The translations under genes and the position numbers were made by a program. 64,000 nt of DNA. It comes from Piscinibacter sp. XHJ-5. Its GTDB lineage: Bacteria; Pseudomonadota; Gammaproteobacteria; Burkholderiales; Burkholderiaceae_C. Position 1 is the first letter of the stretch. The number at the start of each line of letters is the position of its first letter. Positions 1 through 9,926 of this stretch are shown in pieces. The stretch lies in contig NZ_CP123228.1 of assembly GCF_029855045.1 (NCBI RefSeq), positions 2,976,001 through 3,040,000 on the forward strand, in the 5' to 3' direction. Under the pieces are notes generated by a model that was given only the letters and a program-made list of their open reading frames with translations, was not told where the DNA came from and made no database searches.

Positions 1-1222
1 TGGCCGCATCGGCCACGGGATCGCTGCCCGCCTGGTACTCCCCGACGCGCAGCAGGAACTCGACCTCGGCGTGGCGCGCGAGCAGCGTGCGCAGGCGCGC
101 CGCCGCTTCCCGGTGCGCCGGGGCCGCCACCCGCGTGAACACGCGGCTTGCGCTGCCCAGCACATCGATCGCCGGGTAGTGATGGGCTTGCGCCAGTTGC
201 CGCGACAGCACGATGTGGCCGTCGAGGATGGAGCGCACCTCCTCGGCCACCGGGTCGCTGTTGTCCTCGTCCTCGGCGAGCACCGTGTAGAAGGCGGTGA
301 TGGAGCCGTGCGCATCGTTGCCGGCGCGCTCGAACAGCCGCGGCAGCTCGGCGAACACCGACGGCGGATAGCCGCGGCGCACCGGCGGCTCCAGCGCCGA
401 CAGGCCCAGCTCGCGCAGCCCGCGGGCGAAGCGCGTCACCGAGTCGACCAGCAGCAGCACGCGCCGGCCCTGGGCGCGAAAGCCTTCGGCGATCGCGGTG
501 GCCGCATAGGCGGCGCGCACCCGCTCCAGTGCGGGCCGGTCGGACGTCGACACGACGACCACCGAGCGCGCAAGGCCGTCCTCGCCGAGGCTGTCGTCGA
601 GGAACTCGCGCACTTCGCGGCCGCGCTCCCCGACCAGTGCGATCACGTTGACATCGGCGCGTGCCTGGCGGGCGAGCATGCCCAGCAGCGTCGACTTGCC
701 GCCGCCGGCCATGGCGAAGATGCCGACCCGCTGGCCTTCGCCCACCGTCAGCGTGCTGTCGATCGCGCGCACGCCGGTGGGCAGCGGCGCGTCGACCCCG
801 CGTCGCTGCAGCGGCGAGGGCGCGTCGGCATGCAGCGGCGTGCGGAGCAGGCCGGGCCCGCCGCCGAGCGGGCGGCTGTCGAGCGGGCGTCCGAAGGCAT
901 CGATGACGCGGCCCAGCAGCGCCGGCCCGCACGGCACTTCGGCGGCATCGGCCATCGCCTGCACCGCCGCGCCCACGGCCACGCCTTGCAGCGGGCCATA
1001 GGGCGCGAGGATCACCTCGGTGCCGGCGAAGCCGATGACTTCGGCGACCAGCGGATCGGCGGCGTCGTCGGCCGCCTGCGGATCGAAGATGCGGCACTGC
1101 TGGCCGATGCGCGCGCGCAGCCCCGTGGCCCGCATCACCGTGCCGCCGGCCTGCACGACGCGGCCGTGCTCGACGACGGTGCGGGTGGCGTGCAGCGTGC
1201 GCAGCAGCTGCTCGGCGCTCAT
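1..1222 (-). CDS. sctN: Type III secretion ATPase SctN (3' end outside window)
   Basis: Hexameric F1-type ATPase at the cytoplasmic base of the injectisome; it strips chaperones from and unfolds export substrates. About 407 codons are visible and the stop lies beyond the left edge. The Walker A motif AMAGGGKST has its lysine near residue 176, followed by [11 protein letters not shown] and the [19 protein letters not shown] block typical of FliI/SctN. The P-loop reads GGGKS where many family members have GVGKS. The start is ATG 1222, in an ATGA overlap with the sctL stop, so the two are translationally coupled. Its place after sctJ-K-L and the non-flagellar neighbours favour SctN over FliI. 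Confidence 0.93.
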   Translation of the reverse strand, partial: MSAEQLLRTLHATRTVVEHGRVVQAGGTVMRATGLRARIGQQCRIFDPQAADDAADPLVAEVIGFAGTEVILAPYGPLQGVAVGAAVQAMADAAEVPCGPALLGRVIDAFGRPLDSRPLGGGPGLLRTPLHADAPSPLQRRGVDAPLPTGVRAIDSTLTVGEGQRVGIFAMAGGGKSTLLGMLARQARADVNVIALVGERGREVREFLDDSLGEDGLARSVVVVSTSDRPALERVRAAYAATAIAEGFRAQGRRVLLLVDSVTRFARGLRELGLSALEPPVRRGYPPSVFAELPRLFERAGNDAHGSITAFYTVLAEDEDNSDPVAEEVRSILDGHIVLSRQLAQAHHYPAIDVLGSASRVFTRVAAPAHREAAARLRTLLARHAEVEFLLRVGEYQAGSDPVADAA

Positions 1223-1827
1223 CGCACGCCCCAGGCGTCGGCCAGCCGAGAAAGCTGCGCGTCGAGTGATGCGTCGACGCTGCCGAGCTCGGTCTCGAGC
1301 CGGCAGGTGCCGGGCGGGCACGCCGGATCGCCGCGCACTTCGCAGCGCCAGGCCGGCGCGTCGGCCTCGAGCCGCGCGCGCACCGCCTCGCAGTGATCGG
1401 GGTGCACGGTGAGCGACAGCACCTGCACCGGCAGCGTCTCGCGTGCGGCGGTGTCGGCCAGGGCCAGCAGCAGTTCGTCGTCGGCGAAGCGACCGAGCAG
1501 CTTGCGCGCCACCTGCAGCGCGAGCTCGGCGACCTGGCCCTGCAGCCGCTCGCGCTGCTGCGCCGAGGCCTGTGCGAGCGCCACCAGCGAGGCGGCCACC
1601 TGCTCGCGCGCCTCGCGCCGGCCTTCCTCGCGTCCCTGTGCATGGCCGCGTTGCTGCGACTCGTGCTCCGCCTCGGCCACGCGGCGGGCTTCGTCGCGAT
1701 GCAGCTGCGACAGCCGCGCCGTGAAGCTCAGCGCTTCCTGCAGCAGCGGCACCTCCGCGGCGCGCAGCACCAGGCGCGTCGAGGCGATGCGCGTGTCGCC
1801 GCCCGACTGCCACAACAGATAGCTCAT
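1219..1827 (-). CDS. sctL: Type III secretion stator protein SctL
   Basis: Peripheral stalk (FliH/YscL family, 202 aa) that ties the SctN ATPase to the cytoplasmic sorting platform. The N-terminal [10 protein letters not shown] is followed by a charged, Glu/Arg/Gln-rich helical stretch at about residues 40-90 ([20 protein letters not shown] and on) and a V-ATPase-E-like C-terminal half. The open frame extends upstream, but the start is placed at ATG 1827. That start gives an ATGA overlap with sctK and the normal family length. It overlaps sctN the same way downstream. Confidence 0.85.
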   Translation of the reverse strand: MSYLLWQSGGDTRIASTRLVLRAAEVPLLQEALSFTARLSQLHRDEARRVAEAEHESQQRGHAQGREEGRREAREQVAASLVALAQASAQQRERLQGQVAELALQVARKLLGRFADDELLLALADTAARETLPVQVLSLTVHPDHCEAVRARLEADAPAWRCEVRGDPACPPGTCRLETELGSVDASLDAQLSRLADAWGVR

Positions 1828-2360
1828 CCCTCGCTCCGCGTCGCCGCCAGCTGGCGGGCCCGCGACACCAGCGCCTGTGCCGTCGACGCGGGCATGGCCA
1901 GCGCGGCCGCGGGCGCCATCAGGGCGGCCGCCGCGGCCTGGAGCAGGCCGGGCGGCAGCGACGCCAGCAGCACCCCGGCACCGGCCGCCTGCAGCAGTGC
2001 GCCGACCTGCTCGGGCGTGTCGAGCCGCAGCGCATTCGACAGCTGAGGCTCGATCGCCGGCACATCGGGCTGCGCGAGCAGTGCCTGCAGGAAGGTCTCG
2101 CCGAGCGCCGCGCGCGCGGCGGCCAGCCGCCGTGCGTCGATCCACAGCCGCAGCGCCGGTGCGCACAGCACCGCGCCGACCTGGCGCGCGAACTGCGTGA
2201 GCGCGGCATCGCTCATCGCCAGCCACAGCGGCGCCTGGCCCAGCATGTCCCAGTCGAGTGCCGCCGCCGCGGCGGGCGCCTTGGCGAGCAGCCGCTGCGC
2301 CACCGCGGCGCGCAGCTGGCGCCGCTGGCTCGCGGCGTCGGCGCTCGCCAGCGCGCTCAT
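1824..2360 (-). CDS. sctK: Type III secretion protein SctK-like
   Basis: 178 aa, Ala/Leu-rich, predicted cytoplasmic, no signal peptide. SctK (YscK/HrpD) is an accessory sorting-platform protein linking the SctD ring to the SctQ pods. It is poorly conserved, so the call rests mainly on the invariant J-K-L-N gene order and on length. Segments such as [15 protein letters not shown] and [18 protein letters not shown] fit the helical family. The start is ATG 2360, with ATGA overlaps to sctJ upstream and sctL downstream. The symbol is positional. Confidence 0.65.
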   Translation of the reverse strand: MSALASADAASQRRQLRAAVAQRLLAKAPAAAAALDWDMLGQAPLWLAMSDAALTQFARQVGAVLCAPALRLWIDARRLAAARAALGETFLQALLAQPDVPAIEPQLSNALRLDTPEQVGALLQAAGAGVLLASLPPGLLQAAAAALMAPAAALAMPASTAQALVSRARQLAATRSEG

Positions 2361-3211
2361 CGCTGTCCGGCCGCGCGACGCAGGGCGGCTTGCAGTTCGT
2401 CGGGCAGGCCGCCGCGCGGCACCGGCGGGGCGCCGGCGGCTGGGCGCGACAGCATCACGGTGGCGTCTTCGCGTGCAGCGCTGCGGCGCCGCCACCACAG
2501 CATGCCGCCGCCGCCCAGCGCCAGCGTGCCGGCTGCCGCACCCGCGGTCAGCGGCAGGTCGAGCGACGGCCGACGCTGCGCCGTGGCCCCCGGCGCGGCT
2601 GCCGACCGGGCTGCGTCGCCGGGCATGCTTTCGGCGGGAAACAGCGCGACGGTGACGTTGTCGTACGGCAATCCCTCGATGCTGTTGACGACCAGCGCCT
2701 TGATCTGCGCCGTCTGCGCTGCCAGGTCCTTGTCGGGCCGGTGCTTGATGAACACCGCCGCCGCTGCCGGCTGCAGCTTGTCGGACAGCGGGTTGCGCTC
2801 GGGCACCACCAGGTGCACGCGCGCCATCACCACGCCGTCGATCTGCGCGACGGTGTTCGAGATTTCTTGCGACAGCGCGTGCACCAGGCGCGCACGCTCC
2901 TCGAGCGGCGACGACACGAAGCCCTCGCGCTTGAAGATCTTGCCCATGCTGTCGAACTGCTCGCGCGGGTAGCCTTGCGCGCTCAGCGTGCGCACCGCGG
3001 CGGAGAAGTCGCGGCTCGACGTGAGCACGGAGAAATGTCCCTCGTGGGTCTGCTTCTCGGCCGACAGGCCCGCATTGCGCAGCAGCGCCACCATCTCGTT
3101 GGCCTGGCGTTCGGACAGCTGCGAATACAGCTCCTGGCTGGAGCAGCCGGCCAGCACGAGCGCGAGCGCGCACGGCGCGGCGATCGTTTGCAAGGTGCGC
3201 AGGATCGTCAT
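2357..3211 (-). CDS. sctJ: Type III secretion inner-membrane ring lipoprotein SctJ
   Basis: Inner ring of the inner-membrane basal body (YscJ/HrcJ/PrgK family, 284 aa). A lipoprotein signal ends in LVLAGC (Cys 23). The ring-building domains carry the family signatures FDSMGKIFKREGFVSSPLEE, RARLVHALSQEISNT, IDGVVMARVHLVVPE and IKALVVNSIEGLPYDNVTV. A C-terminal transmembrane segment (AGAAAGTLALGGGGMLWW) precedes a basic tail. The lipobox fixes the start at ATG 3211 and not at the upstream in-frame ATG. It overlaps sctK by ATGA and follows sctI by 8 bp. Confidence 0.95.
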   Translation of the reverse strand: MTILRTLQTIAAPCALALVLAGCSSQELYSQLSERQANEMVALLRNAGLSAEKQTHEGHFSVLTSSRDFSAAVRTLSAQGYPREQFDSMGKIFKREGFVSSPLEERARLVHALSQEISNTVAQIDGVVMARVHLVVPERNPLSDKLQPAAAAVFIKHRPDKDLAAQTAQIKALVVNSIEGLPYDNVTVALFPAESMPGDAARSAAAPGATAQRRPSLDLPLTAGAAAGTLALGGGGMLWWRRRSAAREDATVMLSRPAAGAPPVPRGGLPDELQAALRRAAGQR

Positions 3212-3219
3212 GACGGACC

Positions 3220-3633
3220 TCAGGACTGCTGGCGGAACAGCTGCTGCAGGCCGTCCGAAGTACGGTTGGCGATGTTGGACGTGAGCTGGCAATGGAACAT
3301 GAATTCCTGGCAGCGCACGGTCAGGTTGACCATCTCTCCCGGTGTCATGTCGCCGCCGGCCTTCACCGCGGCGCGCGCGTCAGCCGACAGGCGCGCCGCT
3401 TCGCCGTTGATGTGCTCGAAAGGCTTGAAGAGCTGCTTGGCCGCTTCCGAGGGCGCGCTCACCGGCCGCGCTTCGAGACGCAGGCCGGCGGTGTCCAGCG
3501 CACGCTGGAAGCCGCTGAAGTCGGTCAGCGAGACGCCGTAGCCGGCCTGCACCGCACCGCCTGCGGCGGCATGGCCGGCGGCGCCGGCCGACGGCAGGTG
3601 GGCGAGCGCGGCCGCCGCGATGTCCATCGTCAT
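3220..3633 (-). CDS. sctI: Type III secretion inner rod protein SctI
   Basis: 137 aa. Inner rod/adaptor that polymerises between the export gate and the needle. The C-terminal third (EMVNLTVRCQEFMFHCQLTS followed by NIANRTSDGLQQLFRQQS) is the conserved amphipathic helix of the YscI/HrpB family. The N-terminal half is Ala/Gly-rich and variable, as is usual. It lies between the sctF-position gene and sctJ, the canonical order. Translation could start at ATG 3633 or at ATG 3627 (MDIAAAALAH). Confidence 0.82.
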   Translation of the reverse strand: MTMDIAAAALAHLPSAGAAGHAAAGGAVQAGYGVSLTDFSGFQRALDTAGLRLEARPVSAPSEAAKQLFKPFEHINGEAARLSADARAAVKAGGDMTPGEMVNLTVRCQEFMFHCQLTSNIANRTSDGLQQLFRQQS

Positions 3634-3652
3634 GTCCGTCCCCTCGCTGCGC

Positions 3653-3946
3653 TCACTGCTTGCGGGCCATCGTCTCGAGGGCCGAGCCGACCGACGAGAT
3701 CGAGGTGTGCGAGCTCTGCGACAGGAAGCTCATCTTCAGCGACTGCGCCGACAGCTCGGTGATCGCCGCTGGCGTGTCGTTGCCGCCGCTGATCACGTCG
3801 GACTGCTGCTGGATGATGTCGGCCTGCTTGTCCAGCGTCTGGCCCCAGGCCTGCGCCAGCGCCTCGAACCAGGTGCCGCTGCCTTTCTTCTGCTGCGTCA
3901 TCGGGGAGGCGGCCATCATGGCCAGGGGGTTCACGTAGTCGCTCAT
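3653..3946 (-). CDS. Small T3SS needle/filament candidate at the sctF position
   Basis: 97 aa, no signal peptide, lying between sctD and sctI, where Ysc-type operons carry the needle gene sctF. Size and predicted helix-turn-helix character fit a needle subunit, but I cannot recognise a standard SctF sequence. It contains TWFEALAQAWG near residue 26 and ends in GSALETMARKQ. Both motifs recur in the 218-aa protein encoded at 11760 (SWFVALMQALG; GNAIATVARAQ), so the two look like members of one family. Needle, EspA-like filament or early export substrate are all possible; the position favours the needle. Confidence 0.6.
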   Translation of the reverse strand: MSDYVNPLAMMAASPMTQQKKGSGTWFEALAQAWGQTLDKQADIIQQQSDVISGGNDTPAAITELSAQSLKMSFLSQSSHTSISSVGSALETMARKQ

Positions 3947-3988
3947 GCGCTTGCTCCTTTGCGGTCGGGGTGGGTTGCAGGTGGGGTC

Positions 3989-5089
3989 TCAGAAGTTCAA
4001 GCTCGTTTGCGATCCGGCGCGCTCCAGCGTCACGCGCTGTGCCTCGATCTGCACGACGCGATGGCCGGTAGGCAGCATCGAGCCGATGAAGTAGCGCGCG
4101 CCGTCGGCGGTGACGATGTAGGCGGGCTCGCCCGGCACCAGCGAGGCGATGCGCTTGCCTGGGTCGTCGACGACCGGCGGAGGCGGCGGCGGCGCCGGCT
4201 GCGCCTTGTTGACGACGGCCAGCCGGGCCAGTCCGCGCACGTCGCGGCGCACCACTTCGGCGGCGCGCGCCAGCCGGTCGGCATCGCGCTCGGCGGCTTC
4301 GGCGACGATGTGCCCGGGCCCGTCGGCTCGAGCCTGCACGGCGATGCCGTTGACGCGGAACACGTCGGTCACGTCGCGGGCGACACCTTCGTCGACATGC
4401 ACGTTGACCACCGGGTCGAGCTGCCGCGCGGCGAGCCAGGCGTCGAGGCGGCTGCGCTGCGCGAGCGTGTCCAGGCGGCCGCGCAGCTCGGTGCGTCCCT
4501 GCGCATCGCGAGTGGTTTCGAGCTGGGCGAACTCGCTGCTGCGCAGGGCGACCGCCAGCGGAGCCGCCTGGGGCGCATCGCGCGGCGCCGTGACGACATG
4601 CGCGAGCACCAGGGCACCGGCACTGGCCAGGGCCACGCCGGCCCCGACCGTGGCCAGCCACAGCTCGGCGCGCCGGCGCGGCTTGCGGGGGCGGGTCGCG
4701 GCCGCGGCGGCCTGCGGCGCCTCCGTCGGCCGATGCGACGCTGCGGTCGGCCAGTGTTCGTCATCCGCGAGGCCGAAGGCGATGCACGAGCGGCCGATCT
4801 GCAGCGGTGCATGCAGCGACCACGCCACCTGCGCGCCGGCGGACAGCAGCTCTTCGCCGAGCCGTGCTTCGCCTTGCAGGACTTCGAGCAGCGCCTGCGG
4901 CACGCCGGCGGTGATGCGCACGCGCGCGGCCTGCGCGACGTCGTCGCGCAGCACGATGTCGGCGTCGTCGTCGGCCGCGGCCGACGCCACGATGCGGCCG
5001 ACGCCGCGTTGCAGCGGCGCACGCGCGCCGAGCTGCGGGCCGTCGAGCACGCGCAGCTCGAGCTCGAGGGCCGGATGGGATGCGGGCAT
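3989..5089 (-). CDS. sctD: Type III secretion inner-membrane ring protein SctD
   Basis: Outer ring of the inner-membrane basal body (YscD/HrpQ/PrgH family, 366 aa). An N-terminal FHA-like cytoplasmic domain (residues 1-110; ELELRVLDGPQLGARAPLQR) is followed by an Ala/Arg-rich linker, one transmembrane helix (about 142-167) and periplasmic ring-building BON-like modules. The C terminus ends TSLNF. ATG 5089 is chosen because GGAG lies about 7 nt upstream and the protein then begins directly with the FHA fold. The frame is open upstream into sctC with no intervening stop (see findings). A cytoplasmic N terminus makes a true fusion to a periplasmic secretin unlikely. Confidence 0.85.
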   Translation of the reverse strand: MPASHPALELELRVLDGPQLGARAPLQRGVGRIVASAAADDDADIVLRDDVAQAARVRITAGVPQALLEVLQGEARLGEELLSAGAQVAWSLHAPLQIGRSCIAFGLADDEHWPTAASHRPTEAPQAAAAATRPRKPRRRAELWLATVGAGVALASAGALVLAHVVTAPRDAPQAAPLAVALRSSEFAQLETTRDAQGRTELRGRLDTLAQRSRLDAWLAARQLDPVVNVHVDEGVARDVTDVFRVNGIAVQARADGPGHIVAEAAERDADRLARAAEVVRRDVRGLARLAVVNKAQPAPPPPPPVVDDPGKRIASLVPGEPAYIVTADGARYFIGSMLPTGHRVVQIEAQRVTLERAGSQTSLNF

Positions 5090-5103
5090 GTCGTTCTCCA
5101 CGA

Positions 5104-7117
5104 TCAGCGCGCCTTGGGCCGGGTGGGCGCGGCCGGGGCGACGGGCAGCGCAGCGGGCGCGGCGCGCGGGGTCGAGCCGGGCTGCGGCGCATCGAGGTCG
5201 AGCACCGTCGACTCGCGCGCCGGCGGCGGATAGGGCGTCGGCGCGGGCGGGGGCGACGGATGCGGGCCGCGCGGCGGCAACTTCGACCACGGCGGGCCGC
5301 GCAGGGGCCGCAGCGGCAGGCGGCGCGACGGGAGCCGGGGCAGCCGGCGCCGGCGCCGCGCCGGCGGGTGCAGCTGTCTGCACGGCCGGCGTCGCCGGCG
5401 GCGTGCCCGCCCGCACCGGGGAGCCCGTCGCCGGCCGCGTCGACGCGAGCCGCGGCGTGATCAGGAACATCCGCTCGATGCGCGACGTGGTGTTGGTGCG
5501 GTTCTTGAACAGGTTGCCGACGACCGGCACGTCGCCCAGGCCGGGCACCTTGTCGACGCTGGACGAGGTGGCGTCGCGCACCAGGCCGCCGATCAGCAGG
5601 CTCTCGCCCTCGACGATCAGCGCCTGCGTGTTGATGGTGGAGCGCTCGACGACCGGGATCTGGTCGACCTGCCGGCCGGTGAGCGAGCCGTCCTCCACCT
5701 GCACCAGCAGCTTGATGCGCGTGCGGTCGCTGTCGCGGAACACGTGCGGCATCACGCGCAGCGAGGTGCCGGCGCTGACGTTGAAGAGATCGACCTCGTC
5801 GCGGCCGGCCACCCGCACGTAGAACGTGGAGCTGTTGTCGAACACGGCCTCGACGTTGGACAGCGTCACCACCTGCGGGCTGGACACCACGCGCGCCGCG
5901 CCTTCGGCCTGCAGCGCGTTGATGCGGGCGATGAACTGGCCCACCGAGCCCAGCACCGCCGAGGCGATGCCGCCGCGCAGGTTGAGCGGCGCATCGACGT
6001 TGCCGAAGGATGCGCTGCGGCCGTCGTTGTTCCAGCGCCAGTTGATCCCCAGCTCGCGCAGGCGGTCGGTGTTGACGTCGATGATGGTCGCCTCGATCTC
6101 CAGCGACTGGGGCTCGACGTCGAGCGCGGCGATGAGCTGCTCGTAGCGCGGCAGCCGCTCGGACACGTCACGCACGATGATCGCGTTGAGGCGCGGATCG
6201 GACTCGATGCGCGGCTGGCGCGGGTCGTTGGCCGCCGCGGCGGCCTGCTGCGAGGCCGCCTGCCCCGCGTCGGCCTGCGCGGCGCTCGCCAGCGCCGTGA
6301 CCAGCGCATCGACCGCGCCGCCGGTGCGCGGCGCGACATCGGCCGGGATGTCCTTGCCGGCGGCGGTGCGCTTGGCCAGGCCCTGGCCGCGAAGATGCGG
6401 CTGGGTGGCCGGCAGCGCCACGTCCTGCCCCAGCGCGCCGCCGCCGCGCATGCCGACGAGCGAGCGCAGGATGGAGGCGACGCCGGGCACGACGACCTCG
6501 CGTCCGCCCATGCGCACCGTGGTGTCCTGCGCCCAGGCGTAGCGCAGGTAGAACACGCGGAAGTCCATCTGCCCGCTCGGCAGCGCCGGCACCGCCTGGG
6601 CCACCTGGCCGGCGCGCAGCAGCTCGTCGACCTGCTCGATGAAGCGGCGCGTGCCGGCCGCCACCACGTTGCCTTCGCCCGTGGTGCGCAGCGTGTTGCG
6701 CGTGTCGGTGAGGCGCAGCTCCGCCGCCTCGCGCAGCATGCGCGAGGACACCGGCGCCGCGACGGCATAGGTGCGCGTCACCAGCTCGGCCGCGGGCACC
6801 ACGTGCATCACCGCGCCGTCGTAGTAGCCGACGACGTTGTAGACACGGCTCACGTCGCGCAGCACGCGCTCGGCCGGCCCGGAGAAGGTGCCGTTGACCG
6901 AGCCGCCGAGATTGGGGCTCACCGCGGCCGGCACGTCGATGGCGGCGAACAGGTCCTGCAGGAAGGCGGCGATCGGCTGCTCGCGGGCGGTGATGGACAC
7001 CGGCCGCGCGGCGTTGGGCATGGGAGCGGCGTGGACCGCGCCGACCAGCAGCAACGCCAGCAGCGCGACGCCGCGCGCGATGCGCAGCCGCCAACAGGAA
7101 CCGGACAGGGCGGACAT
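5104..7117 (-). CDS. sctC: Type III secretion outer-membrane secretin SctC (probable frameshift near 3' end)
   Basis: Outer-membrane secretin pore. Sec signal peptide (IARGVALLALLLVGAVHA), N0/N1 domains (ITAREQPIAAFLQDLFAAID), N3 repeats (PRIESDPRLNAIIVRDVSER) and a secretin domain with SLEIEATIIDVNTDRLRELG, VSSPQVVTLSNVEAVFDN and VPGLGDVPVVGNLFKNR. A Pro/Ala-rich tail follows. In the annotated frame there is no stop before sctD. About 5190-5350 the coding signal moves to another frame, which reads ARESTVLDLDAPQPG and ends at TGA 5104, 14 bp before sctD. I give that end. The start ATG 7117 overlaps the sctV stop as TGATG. Confidence 0.88.
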
Positions 7118-9093
7118 CACGCGGCCTCCAGCATCGGCGCGCCGGGAACGGACACGCGGTCGAGCACGTCGAGCTGCAGCGTGGGCATCAACTCGTGATA
7201 GGACAGCACCGGCGTGTCGAAGCACTCCGGCTCGATCAGCTTGCGCACATGCCAGCGCACGTCGATGGCGGTGACGACGGCCGCGGCACGGTGACGCGCC
7301 ACGGCGGACGCCAGCGCCTCGCTGACGCGGCGCGCGGTGTCGGGCTCCAGCGCCAGCTGGGCCACGCCGCCGCTCACGCGCACCGCCTGGCGCAGCATGT
7401 CCTCGAGCGCCGGCTCCAGCATCACCGCGGCCAGCCGGCCCTGCGGCGCGGCCTGGTGGCTGATCTGGCGGCGCAGCGCGATTCGCGCGTACTCGGTCAG
7501 CGCATGCGCATCCTTGTCGCGCTGGCCGGCCTCGGACAGCGCCTCGAGGATGTCGCGCAGGTTGCGGATGGACACCGCCTCGCCCACCAGGCGGCGCAGC
7601 ACGTCGGCCACGCGCTGCAGCGGCAACGCGCGCAGCACTTCCTTGACCACGTCGGGCACGTCGGCCGATGCGCGGGTCAGCAGGTGAGTGGTGTCCTGGA
7701 TGCCGAGGAACAGGGGCGCATGGCGGCGCAGCGCCTGCCGCACCGGCTCGGCGAGCTCGGTGTGCGGCGACTGCCGCGGCATGTCGCCGCCGGCGATCGG
7801 CACCTCGAAGGCGAGCAGCTCCCAGCGTGCGCTGCCGCGCGTGTCGCCGTCGGCGATGCCGTGCACGTTGATGCGCGGCAGCGACAGGCCGAGGCCGAGC
7901 TGGAACTCGTCGAGCAGGTCTTCGAGCGAGCGCGTCAGCAAGGGCGCCCGCTGGTCGGCCAGCAGCGGCGCCGGCACGCGCAGCAGCAGCGGCACCGACG
8001 GACGCGGCTGCGGCAATGCGGTGGCGATGACCTGCGGCACGGCGTCCAGCCGCTTGACGAGGCTGCGCACGGCCGGATGGCGCAGCTGCTTGAGCCGCTC
8101 GCGCCAGGCGGGCGTGAGCAGCACGCCGCAGGAGATGGCCACCAGCGCCAGCGCGATGAAGACCAGCGACGGAAAGCCAGGCACCAGCGCCATCAGGACG
8201 CACACGCCGCCGGCGACCAGCAGCACGCGCGGCTTGGCGGTGATCTGCTTGCGGATCGCGTCGCCCAGGTGGCGGTCGTCGTCGTCGGTGGTGCGCGTGA
8301 CCAGCATGCCGGCGGCCATCGCGCCGAGCAGCGCCGGGATCTGCGCCACCATGCCCTCGCCGATGGTGAGGATGGAGTACTTGGACATCGCCGCGCCGAT
8401 GGCGAGGTCCTGCTGCATGACACCGATGGCCAGCCCGCCCAGCAGGTTGATGACGATGATGATGATGCCGGCGATGGCGTCGCCCTTGACGAACTTCATC
8501 GCGCCGTCGAGGCTGCCGTGCAGCTTGCTCTCCATCTCGAGCGTGCGGCGGCGGCGCTTGGCCTCGTCCTTGTCGATGAGGCCGGAGCGCAGGTCGGAGT
8601 CGATCGACAGCTGCTTGCCGGGCATCGCGTCGAGCGAGAAGCGCGCCGCCACCTCGGCCACGCGCTCGGCGCCCTTGGCGATCACGATGAACTGCACCAC
8701 GGTGATGATGAGGAACACCACCAGGCCGACGACGAGGTTGCCGCCGGCGACGACCTTGCCGAAGGTGTCGATGATGTCGCCCGCGTGGCCCTGCAGCAGG
8801 ATCATGCGCGTGGTGGCGATCGACAGCGACAGGCGGAACAGCGTGGTCATCAGCAGCACGCTGGGGAACACCGAGAACTCCAGCGGCGAAGCGATGTAGA
8901 GCGCGAGCAGCAGCAGCAGCAGCCCCGACGCGATGTTGGCCGCGACCAGCATGTCGATGAGCCAGATCGGCAGCGGCAGCACCATCATCGCGACGATGGC
9001 GACGACGGCGCCCACCAGCAGCAGGTCGCTGTAGCGGGAGACCACGCTCTCGCGCATCGACGACGCAGAGCGGAAGTAGCTCGACATCGTCAT
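7117..9093 (-). CDS. sctV: Type III secretion export gate protein SctV
   Basis: Major export-gate subunit (FHIPEP family, 658 aa), an inner-membrane protein whose cytoplasmic nonamer receives chaperone-substrate complexes. The N-terminal half holds the transmembrane helices (first segment YSDLLLVGAVVAIVAMMVLP) and the family signature around FRLSLSIATTRMILLQGHAG with GNLVVGLVVFLIITVVQF. Residues from about 350 form the soluble domain, including VVKEVLRALPLQRVADVLRR. The start is ATG 9093 in an ATGA overlap with the upstream lytic transglycosylase gene; ATG 9087 is an alternative. Confidence 0.95.
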   Translation of the reverse strand: MTMSSYFRSASSMRESVVSRYSDLLLVGAVVAIVAMMVLPLPIWLIDMLVAANIASGLLLLLLALYIASPLEFSVFPSVLLMTTLFRLSLSIATTRMILLQGHAGDIIDTFGKVVAGGNLVVGLVVFLIITVVQFIVIAKGAERVAEVAARFSLDAMPGKQLSIDSDLRSGLIDKDEAKRRRRTLEMESKLHGSLDGAMKFVKGDAIAGIIIIVINLLGGLAIGVMQQDLAIGAAMSKYSILTIGEGMVAQIPALLGAMAAGMLVTRTTDDDDRHLGDAIRKQITAKPRVLLVAGGVCVLMALVPGFPSLVFIALALVAISCGVLLTPAWRERLKQLRHPAVRSLVKRLDAVPQVIATALPQPRPSVPLLLRVPAPLLADQRAPLLTRSLEDLLDEFQLGLGLSLPRINVHGIADGDTRGSARWELLAFEVPIAGGDMPRQSPHTELAEPVRQALRRHAPLFLGIQDTTHLLTRASADVPDVVKEVLRALPLQRVADVLRRLVGEAVSIRNLRDILEALSEAGQRDKDAHALTEYARIALRRQISHQAAPQGRLAAVMLEPALEDMLRQAVRVSGGVAQLALEPDTARRVSEALASAVARHRAAAVVTAIDVRWHVRKLIEPECFDTPVLSYHELMPTLQLDVLDRVSVPGAPMLEAA

Positions 9094-9926
9094 GACCGAC
9101 TCCCTCGCGCGACGATGCGTCCCGACGCGGACACGCTGAACTCCGACGTGAGACGCCGGTACACGGCGAGCACGTCGCGCACATAGGCCTGCGTCTCGGG
9201 GTAGGGCGGCACGTTGCCGCCGTGCTTGGCGACCGCGCCTTCGCCGGCGTTGTAGGCCGCGAGCACCAGCCGCAGGTCGTCGCCGTAGCGACTGCGCAGG
9301 GTGCGCAGGTAGGCAGCGGCGGCGCGCGCGTTGGTGGCGGCGTCGAACAGCTGCCGCTCGGGTTGATCGACGCCGAAGCGCTTCGCGGTGGCGGGCATCA
9401 CCTGCATGACGCCGCGCGCCCCGGCCGGCGACACCGCACGGGCGTTGTGGCGCGACTCGACATGCGCCACCGCGTGGAGCAGCAGCGGATCGATGTCGTG
9501 CTCCTGGGCCGCGTTGATCAGTGCGGGCGCGAGCGAGAGCACGCGGGCGGCGTCGCCTGTGAGCGGTGCCGCGGGGGCAGCCGGTGCGCTCGCGGCGGCA
9601 TCGGGCGCGGGGCTCGACGGCATCGCGACGGCGACCGGGGCACCGCGCTCGTAGAGGCCCAGCTGCGCCGCGCGGTGCACCTGCGCCGGCTCGGCGAGCA
9701 CGTCGCACTGCTGTGCGATGAGCTTGAACTTCTCGGCGCTGGCCGCTGCGGCGGAAGCCGCCAGGGCCGCGGACAGCGGCGCCATGCAGGGCTGCGCCGG
9801 CAGCAGCGGCGAGGCGGCGAGCAGCGCCGCCGCAGCGGCGAGTCGGCAGGCGGCGCGGCCGCGTCGGTGCGTCGCGCGCGGCACCGCGAATCGATTCGGT
9901 TCACAGTCGTCGGCAGGCAGTTTCAT
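9090..9926 (-). CDS. T3SS-associated lytic transglycosylase (SLT domain)
   Basis: Murein lytic transglycosylase of the kind that opens peptidoglycan for injectisome passage. An N-terminal hydrophobic export segment is followed by an Ala-rich spacer and a C-terminal SLT/GEWL domain. That domain has LLHAVAHVESRHNARAVSPA with the catalytic Glu (157 from this start), GARGVMQVMPATAKRFGV and LVLAAYNAGEGAVAKHGG. It is the first gene of the minus-strand T3SS operon and overlaps sctV by ATGA. ATG 9926 (MKLPADDCEP) is used; ATG 9962 would add 12 residues. Neither has a convincing ribosome binding site. Confidence 0.85.
   Translation of the reverse strand: MKLPADDCEPNRFAVPRATHRRGRAACRLAAAAALLAASPLLPAQPCMAPLSAALAASAAAASAEKFKLIAQQCDVLAEPAQVHRAAQLGLYERGAPVAVAMPSSPAPDAAASAPAAPAAPLTGDAARVLSLAPALINAAQEHDIDPLLLHAVAHVESRHNARAVSPAGARGVMQVMPATAKRFGVDQPERQLFDAATNARAAAAYLRTLRSRYGDDLRLVLAAYNAGEGAVAKHGGNVPPYPETQAYVRDVLAVYRRLTSEFSVSASGRIVARGSRS

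Noticed and set aside
3989..7117. A genuine SctC-SctD fusion protein
   Set aside because: Membrane topology of the two proteins conflicts, codon bias leaves the frame in the linker, and sctD has its own ribosome binding site.
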